The notes beneath the pieces are model-generated. The model saw nothing but the letters and a program-made list of their open reading frames with translations. It made no database searches and was not told the origin of the DNA. 10,819 nt of DNA from Deltaproteobacteria bacterium. Lineage in GTDB: Bacteria > Desulfobacterota > Desulfobacteria > Desulfobacterales > ETH-SRB1. The stretch spans positions 1 to 10,819 of the forward strand of contig QMMZ01000029.1 in NCBI GenBank assembly GCA_003647525.1, given 5' to 3'. The position numbers and the translations under genes were made by a program. This document shows, in pieces, positions 1 through 5,553 of the stretch (position 1 is its first letter; the number at the start of each line of letters is the position of its first letter).

Positions 1-80
1 ATGCGGGATGGATTGGCGCATCAAAATGTGAAGTTATTTTTGAGCGAGCCCTTAGTCGGTGATGGAATTAGTATAATTAG

Positions 81-118
81 TCAAGGGCGTCCCCAAGATG
101 CCCCAAGATGCCCCTTGA
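81..118. repeat. Inverted repeat enclosing a 10-bp tandem duplication
   Basis: TCAAGGG (81-87) and CCCTTGA (112-118) form perfect 7-bp arms. The loop contains CCCCAAGATG twice in tandem (91-100 and 101-110), followed by a third CCCC. There is no T-run after either arm, so an intrinsic terminator is unlikely. The right arm overlaps a consensus -35 hexamer (115-120), so the structure may instead be regulatory. The repeats are seen directly; the role is unknown. Confidence 0.5.
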
Positions 119-145
119 CAAAATGTATATATCACAGATATCTGT
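115..145 (+). promoter_or_regulatory. Candidate promoter with palindromic operator ahead of the pYEATS gene
   Basis: A perfect -35 consensus TTGACA lies at 115-120. The -10 is weak: at a 17-18 bp spacing the hexamer falls at about 138-144, within the sequence ATATCTG. Covering that place is a perfect 12-bp palindrome, ACAGATATCTGT (134-145), which could be a repressor site. This would give a leader of roughly 140 nt before the pYEATS gene. The hexamer and palindrome are seen; promoter and operator roles are inferred. Confidence 0.35.
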
Positions 146-189
146 TCTTAATGGATGAGATCGATATTTTTTGTGAATGTTTAGGTTTT

Positions 190-233
190 GAGGTCTCCCG
201 CCCTTTCATAAGGGGGCCGAGCGGGATTTCCTC
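190..233 (+). other. Stem-loop in the presumed leader of the pYEATS gene
   Basis: Three helices stack: GAGG (190-193) with CCTC (230-233), TCCCG (196-200) with CGGGA (222-226), and CCCTT (201-205) with AAGGG (210-214) closing a TCAT loop. A 7-nt bulge (215-221) sits on the 3' side. It is GC-rich within AT-rich surroundings and has no T-run after it, so it does not look like a terminator. It ends about 60 nt before the chosen start codon. I do not recognise it as a known riboswitch or leader family. Confidence 0.4.
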
Positions 234-292
234 ATACAGAATTTCCACAAACGGGTTGACCGCACATGTCCAAATTTTTGAGAATACGAATT

Positions 293-724
293 ATGAAAGA
301 CAATAATAGTAAAAAAATATTCTGGACTTCATTACCTAGAATATTGACTGGAGTTGCTGGCTTAATAACGGCAATAGTAACATTATTAGTTTATCTAACT
401 GATGGTAATAATTCAAGTAATAACAAATCATCCCCGATAAAGGACACGAGTAATATAACAGCAATAAATACTTCCAAATATATTGGCAACAATCTATGGG
501 ATTGGAAAGTTTTCATCGAGGCGACTCCTGAGACGCTTTCACAGATTGAATATGTTGAATATGAACTACATCCCACGTTTCCAGAGCCCATAAGAAGAAT
601 CCATACAAGATATAATAAATTTGCACTTAGCGCCAGGGGATGGGGAACTTATGAAATTAAGATTCAAGTACATTTTTATGATGGCACAGAAAAATATTTA
701 ACTCATATGTTGGTGTTTAACTAG
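293..724 (+). CDS. Membrane-anchored pYEATS-domain protein
   Basis: This is a 143-residue protein with three parts. A short basic N-terminus (MKDNNSKK) is followed by one hydrophobic segment at about residues 11-35, then a Ser/Asn-rich linker (about 38-66), then a compact beta-rich domain (about 68-142). That domain carries the hallmark YELHPTF (residues 90-96), followed by GWGTYEIKI, which match the prokaryotic YEATS (pYEATS) family. Eukaryotic YEATS domains bind acylated lysines; pYEATS proteins have been proposed, largely from gene context, to act as sensors or effectors in bacterial conflict systems, and the ligand here is unknown. Topology is uncertain: a positive N-terminus suggests the domain faces outward. 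The start at 293 is preferred because GAGA (280-283) sits 9 nt before it; an in-frame ATG at 266 would add nine residues and has no better ribosome site. The gene is AT-rich, unlike the mqn and pyc genes. Domain call good, function unknown. Confidence 0.75.
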   Translation: MKDNNSKKIFWTSLPRILTGVAGLITAIVTLLVYLTDGNNSSNNKSSPIKDTSNITAINTSKYIGNNLWDWKVFIEATPETLSQIEYVEYELHPTFPEPIRRIHTRYNKFALSARGWGTYEIKIQVHFYDGTEKYLTHMLVFN

Positions 725-772
725 TTAGGCACAAAGTAGACATTTCTTGCACTCCATATTTGGGAAGATTAA

Positions 773-824
773 ATTATAACTTCTTGAAATAGCAATATAT
801 TTTGAAATTATAAGAAGAATTATA
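773..824. repeat. AT-rich imperfect inverted repeat after the pYEATS gene
   Basis: TATAACTTCTT (left arm) pairs with AAGAAGAATTATA (right arm) apart from a 2-nt bulge, with a loop of about 26 nt. It lies in the 250-bp gap between the pYEATS and CsgG-family genes. No T-run follows, so it is at best a weak terminator or transcript-end structure. The rest of the gap up to about 910 shows nothing recognisable. Confidence 0.25.
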
Positions 825-913
825 GCCCAACGAATCTCCATAATGCTTACAGTGATATCAGATAGTTACAGAGTTAAAATATAACTTTCCGAAAAAAAAC
901 AAAGTACATATTC

Positions 914-942
914 TGGTTAGAATAACCAAGTGGATATTCTAA
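914..942 (+). promoter_or_regulatory. Overlapping inverted repeats upstream of the CsgG-family gene
   Basis: Two overlapping inverted repeats share bases. TGGTTA/TAACCA (914-919 and 923-928) has a 3-nt centre, and TTAGAATA/TATTCTAA (917-924 and 935-942) has a 10-nt spacer. Both are perfect, and they end 33 nt before the ATG at 975. A TATAAT lies at 952-957 but is too close to the ribosome site to be a normal -10. The pattern fits an operator or two alternative hairpins in the leader; neither is proven. Confidence 0.3.
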
Positions 943-962
943 TTATCTTATTATAATAAATA

Positions 963-970
963 AGGAGAGA
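963..970 (+). promoter_or_regulatory. Ribosome binding site of the CsgG-family gene
   Basis: AGGAGAGA ends 4 nt before the ATG at 975. It is the clearest Shine-Dalgarno on the plus strand and fixes the start of this gene, which then begins with a good signal peptide. Confidence 0.75.
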
Positions 971-974
971 AATT

Positions 975-2204
975 ATGAGAAAATTTTTTTTCCTAATGGT
1001 AGTTTTGGGCTTTTCAATATTGCTGCCATGTACAGTTGTGGCAAATTTCCAAAAGACAAAGATCGCTGTTTTGGACTTCCAACTTCAGGGAAAGGGATAT
1101 GAGACTTCTGATATGGGTAAAATTGTTGCGGAATGGTTTATTACTTCGTTTGTTAATGAAGGTCGATTTGATGTAATAGAGCGTGGATTGTTAACAAAGA
1201 TCTTAAAAGAACAGAATCTCATTATGACTGGAACTGTAGATTCAGACATAGCCACACAACTGGGCAAGCTGCTTGGAGTAAAAGTAATAATTTCAGGGTC
1301 TGTAATGAGGTTTCAGGATATTATTGAAATCAATGCCAGGATTATAGATGTGGAAAGTGCTTCAATAATAAGCGCCGAAAGTATTAAGGGTAGTAGTACA
1401 ACAGAAGTTAGGAAACTAGTAAAACAGATGTCTGAAAAAATAATTAAGAACTTTCCCCTTGAAGGCTACATTGTTTATGTAGGCGTAAATTCTATTACAA
1501 TAGATCTTGGCAAAGTTGTAGGAGTAAAACCTGGAATGCAGTTTATTGTTTTTAAAGAGGGCGACGTCATAAGACATCCTAAAACAGGGCAAATATTAGA
1601 TGTAGAAAAGATAAAAACAGGTATTATAAAAATAATAAGTGTTAATGAAAAAATAGCAAAAGCTAATATAATAAAAGAAAAATTTCCTGGTTCTATAGAA
1701 TATGGTCAAAGAGTAAAGAGTTTTGCTGAAGATTTAACGCCTATAATGACACAGCTCTCAGTAGATAGCAAATCCCAAGGTGTAAAACAGGCCATGGAGA
1801 TTAAGCCCAAAAGAGAGCATCTCGTAATTACAAATCATAGTCCTCAGAAAAAGAAGAAGTCTCCATATATCAGTCCTCAGAAAAAGAAGAAGTCTCTATA
1901 TATCACTAAATATATCAAGGTGCTAAGATCAAATGATTCTACTCAGAAAGTAAGAGCTGCAAAAGAAATTTTCAAATCATATTCACATGACCCGCAACTT
2001 CTATGTGTTGTTAATGAGGAGCTTTTGAGAGGATACCAAATCAATGTAAGAGATAGGCAGCATATTGATGCAATGGCATGGCTATGTAAAATATTAGGCG
2101 CTTCTGGGCAGACTAAGTATAAAGCAACACTTAAAAGAGTCGCTCAAGAAGCACCCAGTAGAAAATTAAAAAAATATGCCAGGAAAAGCCTATCCAAACT
2201 TTAA
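975..2204 (+). CDS. Exported CsgG-family protein with HEAT-like C-terminus
   Basis: The product has 409 residues. Residues 1-23 form a signal peptide (basic MRK, hydrophobic core, VVA just before N24). C19 follows LLP, which is a poor lipobox, so a soluble periplasmic protein is more likely than a lipoprotein. Residues about 29-139 are a CsgG-type domain: IAVLDF near the start, then RFDVIERGLLTKILKEQ, LGKLLGVKVIISGSV and NARIIDV. Residues about 162-245 resemble the FlgT C-terminal-like beta domain that often follows CsgG domains. A lysine-rich linker holds two copies of an 11-residue repeat (289-310). Residues about 311-409 are helical and HEAT-like, ending in MAWLCKILGASGQ and KLKKYARKSL. 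CsgG forms the curli secretion pore, but no curli genes are present and this long multidomain form is not true CsgG; a role in envelope assembly or sensing is only a guess. It lies 250 bp after the pYEATS gene on the same strand. Confidence 0.8.
   Translation: MRKFFFLMVVLGFSILLPCTVVANFQKTKIAVLDFQLQGKGYETSDMGKIVAEWFITSFVNEGRFDVIERGLLTKILKEQNLIMTGTVDSDIATQLGKLLGVKVIISGSVMRFQDIIEINARIIDVESASIISAESIKGSSTTEVRKLVKQMSEKIIKNFPLEGYIVYVGVNSITIDLGKVVGVKPGMQFIVFKEGDVIRHPKTGQILDVEKIKTGIIKIISVNEKIAKANIIKEKFPGSIEYGQRVKSFAEDLTPIMTQLSVDSKSQGVKQAMEIKPKREHLVITNHSPQKKKKSPYISPQKKKKSLYITKYIKVLRSNDSTQKVRAAKEIFKSYSHDPQLLCVVNEELLRGYQINVRDRQHIDAMAWLCKILGASGQTKYKATLKRVAQEAPSRKLKKYARKSLSKL
1839..1904 (+). repeat. 33-bp in-frame tandem duplication inside the CsgG-family gene
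   Basis: Units 1839-1871 and 1872-1904 differ at one base (CCATA versus CTATA). Each encodes an 11-residue unit, SPQKKKKSPYI then SPQKKKKSLYI, in the linker between the FlgT-like and HEAT-like regions. The near identity at DNA level points to a recent slippage or unequal-crossover event. Confidence 0.9.
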
Positions 2205-2273
2205 AAACAGATCATTTTCAAACGGTTCCATAAAAACGTAAATAGAGAAGAACTCCATGGTTCTGTCTGTTTT
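2204..2273. terminator. Weak candidate terminator between convergent genes
   Basis: An 8-bp outer pair, AAAACAGA (2204-2211) with TCTGTTTT (2266-2273), starts at the stop codon of the CsgG-family gene. An inner pair, AGAAC (2249-2253) with GTTCT (2260-2264), is followed on the plus strand by GTCTGTTTTC. The convergent gene mqnA ends at 2324, so a shared bidirectional terminator would be expected here. The T-run is short and the stems are weak, so this is only a candidate. Confidence 0.3.
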
Positions 2274-2323
2274 CTTAAATACATGGACATTATTAACACA
2301 TACCCTGCCGCTTGATTTAGGTT

Positions 2324-3184
2324 TTAATTACTGTCAAAAAATCTAAGTTGTACTTTTTGGGGAAGGATTTTTTTGTGATAGAGCTTTTCAAAGAAACTTG
2401 TTAGCCCTTTCAATTGCAGTGGATCAAGATTGTAGTTCAACAGCTCGTAGTATTTTTTGCAGATGTCTATATCTATTCCAAGAATTTCTGAAGCTTTTTT
2501 GGCAATATCTTCCAGATTTTTCTTTCCTTGTTCCTTTGAGATATCAAATAGTTTTATTATTGATGATACGAGCTCCGGTTTTTTATCTGCAAATGATTTT
2601 CGTACTGCCCATAATGCAAAAACAAATGGCAGGTCTGTTAATTCCAGCCACATCCGGCCAAGATCATAAATATGATCGAAATGAACTTGCCATTTTTCTT
2701 TTAAAGCCTTGTCGCCGATAATAAGTGCTGCGGCCGCAGATTTTTTAATTTCATCCGGGCATTGAATCGGCATAGTCTCGAATACTGGCTTTACTTTTTT
2801 TGTTGAAAAAAGAAGTTTTAACAGCTCTGCGGCCGCCGCAGAGCTGTCTGTAATGATTACTTTGTTGTCAGTCAGCTTTTCGAAGGGCTTTTTGCTTACA
2901 AGAATGACACTCATAACTCTTCCATGACAGGCTATTGACAGGTCAGGAAGAAGCAGCCATTCACCTTGGTTCTTTGCATAAGCAACAGATGAGACAGGGC
3001 TTATATTAAGCTCATTTTTTACCATCATATTATTCAAAATTGAAGGCGGTGCGCTTACTATATTCAGCCAGTCAGGTTTTAAACCATTATCTAAGCCATA
3101 GTATACCGGGGCTACGTTCATGTAGCTTATGCGACCCAAATTGACAGGGGGAATGGCTATGTTATTTTTAAATTGATGTTGCAT
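2324..3184 (-). CDS. mqnA: Chorismate dehydratase MqnA (futalosine menaquinone pathway)
   Basis: MqnA removes water from chorismate to give 3-[(1-carboxyvinyl)oxy]benzoate, the first committed step of the futalosine route, in the cytoplasm. The 286-residue product fits the usual length and has the periplasmic-binding-protein-like fold motifs of the MqnA/MqnD family: GRISYMNVAPVYYGL (17-31), ISPVSSVAYA (61-70) followed by LLLPDLSI, then TDSSAAAAELL, ALIIGDKAL, and YDLGRMWLELTDLPFVFALW. The order SYxN..P followed by SPVSSxxYA favours MqnA over the paralogue MqnD. It is the last gene of the cluster, starting 27 nt after the mqnX stop. No clear Shine-Dalgarno precedes the ATG, and the first 15 residues lie before the conserved region, so the exact start is uncertain. 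Two GC-rich palindromes encoding Ala runs lie within it. Identification is firm. Confidence 0.92.
   Translation of the reverse strand: MQHQFKNNIAIPPVNLGRISYMNVAPVYYGLDNGLKPDWLNIVSAPPSILNNMMVKNELNISPVSSVAYAKNQGEWLLLPDLSIACHGRVMSVILVSKKPFEKLTDNKVIITDSSAAAAELLKLLFSTKKVKPVFETMPIQCPDEIKKSAAAALIIGDKALKEKWQVHFDHIYDLGRMWLELTDLPFVFALWAVRKSFADKKPELVSSIIKLFDISKEQGKKNLEDIAKKASEILGIDIDICKKYYELLNYNLDPLQLKGLTSFFEKLYHKKILPQKVQLRFFDSN
2728..2739. repeat. 12-bp palindrome within mqnA
   Basis: CTGCGGCCGCAG is a perfect palindrome encoding part of the SAAAALII stretch of MqnA. On the plus strand it runs into ATTTTTT, giving a terminator-like look antisense to mqnA, but only about 4 bp can pair around a GGCC loop. 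Its core GCGGCCGC (2730-2737) recurs exactly 99 bp away at 2829-2836. Confidence 0.6.
2821..2847. repeat. Perfect 27-bp palindrome within mqnA
   Basis: Thirteen-base arms, ACAGCTCTGCGGC (2821-2833) and GCCGCAGAGCTGT (2835-2847), flank a single central base. It encodes the DSSAAAAELL segment of MqnA and is much richer in GC than its surroundings. In mRNA it would form a strong hairpin within the coding region. The palindrome is seen directly; any role is unknown. Confidence 0.85.
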
Positions 3185-3211
3185 TTATTGTAAGACAGTT
3201 TTGCAAGACCC

Positions 3212-4360
3212 TTAGAAATCCGCATTTACAATAGCCTGCAGAAGTCCTGATTTGCTCGATACATCAACCGGCACATAAACAAAAGCAGCGCGCTTTCCTG
3301 GAGTTAAAGAGCCAAACATTTCACCAAACCCTAAAGAGCTTGCGCCGTTAAGTGTTGCCATTGCAAGGATTTCAGCCGGTGGTATAGAGGGAAAAGATTT
3401 TGATACAAAAGCCATCTCATCGAATATACTTAATGACTCAGTACTGGCCAGGCTGTCTGTACCAAGACAGGGCTTTATTCCGGCCTTAAGCATACCTGTA
3501 AGATCCGGCATCATGTTATGAAGATTGAAGTTGCTTCTTAAACAAAGACATACACGGACATTGTGCCGCAAAAGTATTTCAAAATCCTTTTCGTCCGCAT
3601 GGATAAGATGTACAACTATAGTGTTTTCGTCAAGAACTCCAAGATCTTCAAGATATCTGACCGGGGTTTCAACCGGCAAATTCCAGCCTGAAAAATCAAT
3701 TCCCCTTTCCGTCATAAAATCTGCCCAAATGCCTTTTCCGGTTGTCAGGAAAAAGATTTCATCTTTCGACTCCGCCAGGTGAATGGAAAAGGGAATATTT
3801 TCTTTACGTGTAATATTTTTTAAATCTGCAAGAAGTTCAGGGGACAGGGTGTGTGGTGCATGGCCTGCAATTGATTTTATTAATAATTTATTTATGTTAC
3901 ATGTTATTTCTTCAGGTAAGACATTACCAAGAAATTCTCTAAACCATACACCCCTGAGGCTGGAATTTGATACTATTTCCCATGTCAGGCCCAGAGTTGA
4001 AATTTCGCCGATAACTCCGCATCCGGATTCAATAAGCTCTTTGACACCATTTATTGCACCGGTTCTAAGATTTTCTGTGCCGGCTGAATTGCGCAAATTA
4101 ATTAAATTTTCAACCCAGTTCCTGAATCCTTTTTCAGGTAACACTTTGTCCTTTAAAGCACAAAGTTCAAGATGAGTATGCGCGTTTACCAGAACCGGCA
4201 AAAGCGCCCCATGGCCATGATCAACAATATGTCCGCTGCATGAACCTTTGCCTGTTTCCTTGATTAACCCTGATTTATCAACCCTGATATAACCGTCATT
4301 AATAATTGTCCACGGATCGATCACCACCCATCCGGCTTTGTGTATTACAGGAGAGTTCAC
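3212..4360 (-). CDS. mqnX: Aminofutalosine deaminase (amidohydrolase family)
   Basis: This 382-residue metal-dependent amidohydrolase has the expected order of ligands: NAHTHLEL with H61 and H63, then APHT (H170), IHLAES with H194 and E197, VVH with H251, CLRSN (273-277), and GTDSLAS with D302. This pattern fits the SAH/MTA/adenosine-type deaminase branch. Its place between mqnC and mqnA identifies the substrate as 6-amino-6-deoxyfutalosine, converted to futalosine. On sequence alone it could be another purine-nucleoside deaminase, so the specific call rests on context. The start is a GTG at 4360-4358, and its GTGA overlaps the mqnC TGA by 4 nt. No Shine-Dalgarno is visible, so translation is probably coupled to mqnC. 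Confidence 0.85.
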   Translation of the reverse strand: MNSPVIHKAGWVVIDPWTIINDGYIRVDKSGLIKETGKGSCSGHIVDHGHGALLPVLVNAHTHLELCALKDKVLPEKGFRNWVENLINLRNSAGTENLRTGAINGVKELIESGCGVIGEISTLGLTWEIVSNSSLRGVWFREFLGNVLPEEITCNINKLLIKSIAGHAPHTLSPELLADLKNITRKENIPFSIHLAESKDEIFFLTTGKGIWADFMTERGIDFSGWNLPVETPVRYLEDLGVLDENTIVVHLIHADEKDFEILLRHNVRVCLCLRSNFNLHNMMPDLTGMLKAGIKPCLGTDSLASTESLSIFDEMAFVSKSFPSIPPAEILAMATLNGASSLGFGEMFGSLTPGKRAAFVYVPVDVSSKSGLLQAIVNADF

Positions 4361-5430
4361 GATAAATGCGGTTTAATAATGTTATAAAAGCAATCCCTTT
4401 GAGCTGCTCTGTAGCCGGCGTCCTGAATCAGGCGGATCATTTCTTCTTTTGGCAGCCTGAACTTTACTCCTGCTGCGGCTACAACATTCTCTTCTATCAT
4501 TGTACTGCCAAGATCGTTTGCTCCAAAGGCAAATGCTATTTGGGCGATTTTGTCTCCCTGTGTTACCCACGAAGCCTGTATGTTCTGTATGTTATCCAGA
4601 AACAACCTGCTGACAGCAAGTACTCTAAGATATTCTACAGATGTGGTTTTCTCTATTTTTATACGAGTATTGTCTGGCTGAAATGTCCATGGGATAAATG
4701 CGGTAAAACCGCCTGTATTATCCTGTAGATTGCGAATTTTCATTAGATGTTCAATTATATGTTCCGGCTTTTCTATATGTCCGAACATCATTGTTGCAGT
4801 TGTTCTAAGTTCGCAATTGTGAGCGGTCTTCATGACTTCTAACCATTGATCAACCGTACACTTGTTTGGTGATGTTTTTTCCCTGATTTCATCCACAAGT
4901 ATTTCAGCACCACCACCGGGGATGGAGCCCAGTCCTGCATCGATGAGTTTGTTTATGGTATCTTTTAGAGACAGAGAGGATTTTTCCGCTATAAAAGCTA
5001 TCTCTGGTGGAGAGAATCCATGTATATGAATAGGGAAATTGTCTTTTATAAATTTTAAAAGATCAACGTAGTAATCAAGCGAAAGAGAAGGATTGAGTCC
5101 GCCCTGAAGAAGAATCTGAGTTCCTCCGAGAGATAGAGTTTCTTCGATTTTTTCTTTTAGTTCTTTTTTTGATATTACATAAGCATCAGCATGGCCCGGC
5201 GGGCAATAAAATGCGCAGAACAGGCATCCTGATATACAAACATTTGTATAATTTATATTTCGATCAACCACAAAGGTAACAACAGGTTCAGGGTTAAGAT
5301 GCTGCCTTTTTTTATTTGCCAGTTCCGCCAGTGTAAGAAGTTCAGCCTCGTTGAGCAATGTAAGCGCTTCTGTAAAGTCGATACGCTCATTTGATGCTGT
5401 TTTTTCAATTGTTCTATCTAATTTATTCAT
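4357..5430 (-). CDS. mqnC: Cyclic dehypoxanthinyl futalosine synthase MqnC (radical SAM)
   Basis: MqnC uses a 5'-deoxyadenosyl radical to cyclise dehypoxanthine futalosine into cyclic dehypoxanthinyl futalosine, the substrate of MqnD. The 357-residue protein carries the CX3CX2C iron-sulfur motif C65-ISG-C69-LF-C72, preceded by NYTNVC as is usual in the MqnC/MqnE/CofH group. It also has LLQGGLNPSL, SIPGGGAEIL, ATMMFGHIEKPEH and GGFTAFIPWTFQPDNT. The FIPWTFQPDNT sequence and the position next to a distinct MqnE separate it from that paralogue (FIPLAFHSQNT there). It is 123 bp downstream of mqnE, with two hairpins in the gap, and overlaps mqnX by 4 nt. The ATG has no strong Shine-Dalgarno. Identification is firm. 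Confidence 0.92.
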   Translation of the reverse strand: MNKLDRTIEKTASNERIDFTEALTLLNEAELLTLAELANKKRQHLNPEPVVTFVVDRNINYTNVCISGCLFCAFYCPPGHADAYVISKKELKEKIEETLSLGGTQILLQGGLNPSLSLDYYVDLLKFIKDNFPIHIHGFSPPEIAFIAEKSSLSLKDTINKLIDAGLGSIPGGGAEILVDEIREKTSPNKCTVDQWLEVMKTAHNCELRTTATMMFGHIEKPEHIIEHLMKIRNLQDNTGGFTAFIPWTFQPDNTRIKIEKTTSVEYLRVLAVSRLFLDNIQNIQASWVTQGDKIAQIAFAFGANDLGSTMIEENVVAAAGVKFRLPKEEMIRLIQDAGYRAAQRDCFYNIIKPHLS

Positions 5431-5477
5431 ATCTGGTAATTACTAAGGTTCACGTTTCACGGTTTTTTTTCATAATC

Positions 5478-5500
5478 GGGGCGATCACAAGGATCGCCCC
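5478..5500. repeat. Perfect GGGGCGATC palindrome between mqnE and mqnC
   Basis: GGGGCGATC (5478-5486) and GATCGCCCC (5492-5500) form perfect 9-bp arms around ACAAG. Beyond small unpaired stretches, TTTTTTC on the left and GAAAAAA on the right can extend the helix. On the minus strand, where the genes are read, the bases after the stem are GATTATG and then As, not Ts, so it is not an intrinsic terminator. It resembles the dispersed REP-type palindromes of many proteobacteria (inference). It could protect or process the mqnE mRNA end. Confidence 0.7.
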
Positions 5501-5534
5501 TACGAAAAAATAATATAATCACAGCCCGAAAGTT

Positions 5535-5549
5535 CGCACCGAAGGTGCG
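5535..5549. repeat. Small hairpin just downstream of mqnE
   Basis: CGCACC, GAA, GGTGCG gives a 6-bp perfect stem with a 3-nt loop, 4 nt after the mqnE stop. On the minus strand it is followed by AACTTTCGGG, with too few Ts for a terminator. Together with the 5478-5500 palindrome it makes the mqnE-mqnC gap highly structured. Confidence 0.5.
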
Positions 5550-5553
5550 CTAA

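Noticed and set aside
3..62. Possible C-terminal tail of an upstream gene in frame 3, ending in IFERALSR and a TGA
   Set aside because: Only 19 residues are visible and no family can be recognised. It may be real, but it cannot be supported from this window.
1..306. Open frame of 101 codons on the plus strand from the first base
   Set aside because: It has no recognisable domain, no ribosome site, runs through the tandem duplication and the stem-loop, and overlaps the start of the pYEATS gene. It is open by chance as far as I can tell.
1029..1034. Lipoprotein signal at C19 of the CsgG-family protein
   Set aside because: The preceding residues are LLP rather than a small residue at -1, so the lipobox is poor; cleavage after VVA at residue 23 fits better.
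2728..2746. Plus-strand terminator inside mqnA (palindrome followed by a T-run)
   Set aside because: The palindrome can form only about a 4-bp stem with a 4-nt loop, and the sequence is explained by Ala and Lys/Ser codons on the minus strand.
3525..4175. Two long plus-strand open frames opposite mqnX
   Set aside because: They are antisense shadows of a well-supported amidohydrolase gene, with no domains and no start signals.
5478..5500. Intrinsic terminator between mqnE and mqnC
   Set aside because: On the coding (minus) strand the stem is followed by GATTATG and As, not a T-run, so it should not terminate mqnE transcripts by itself.
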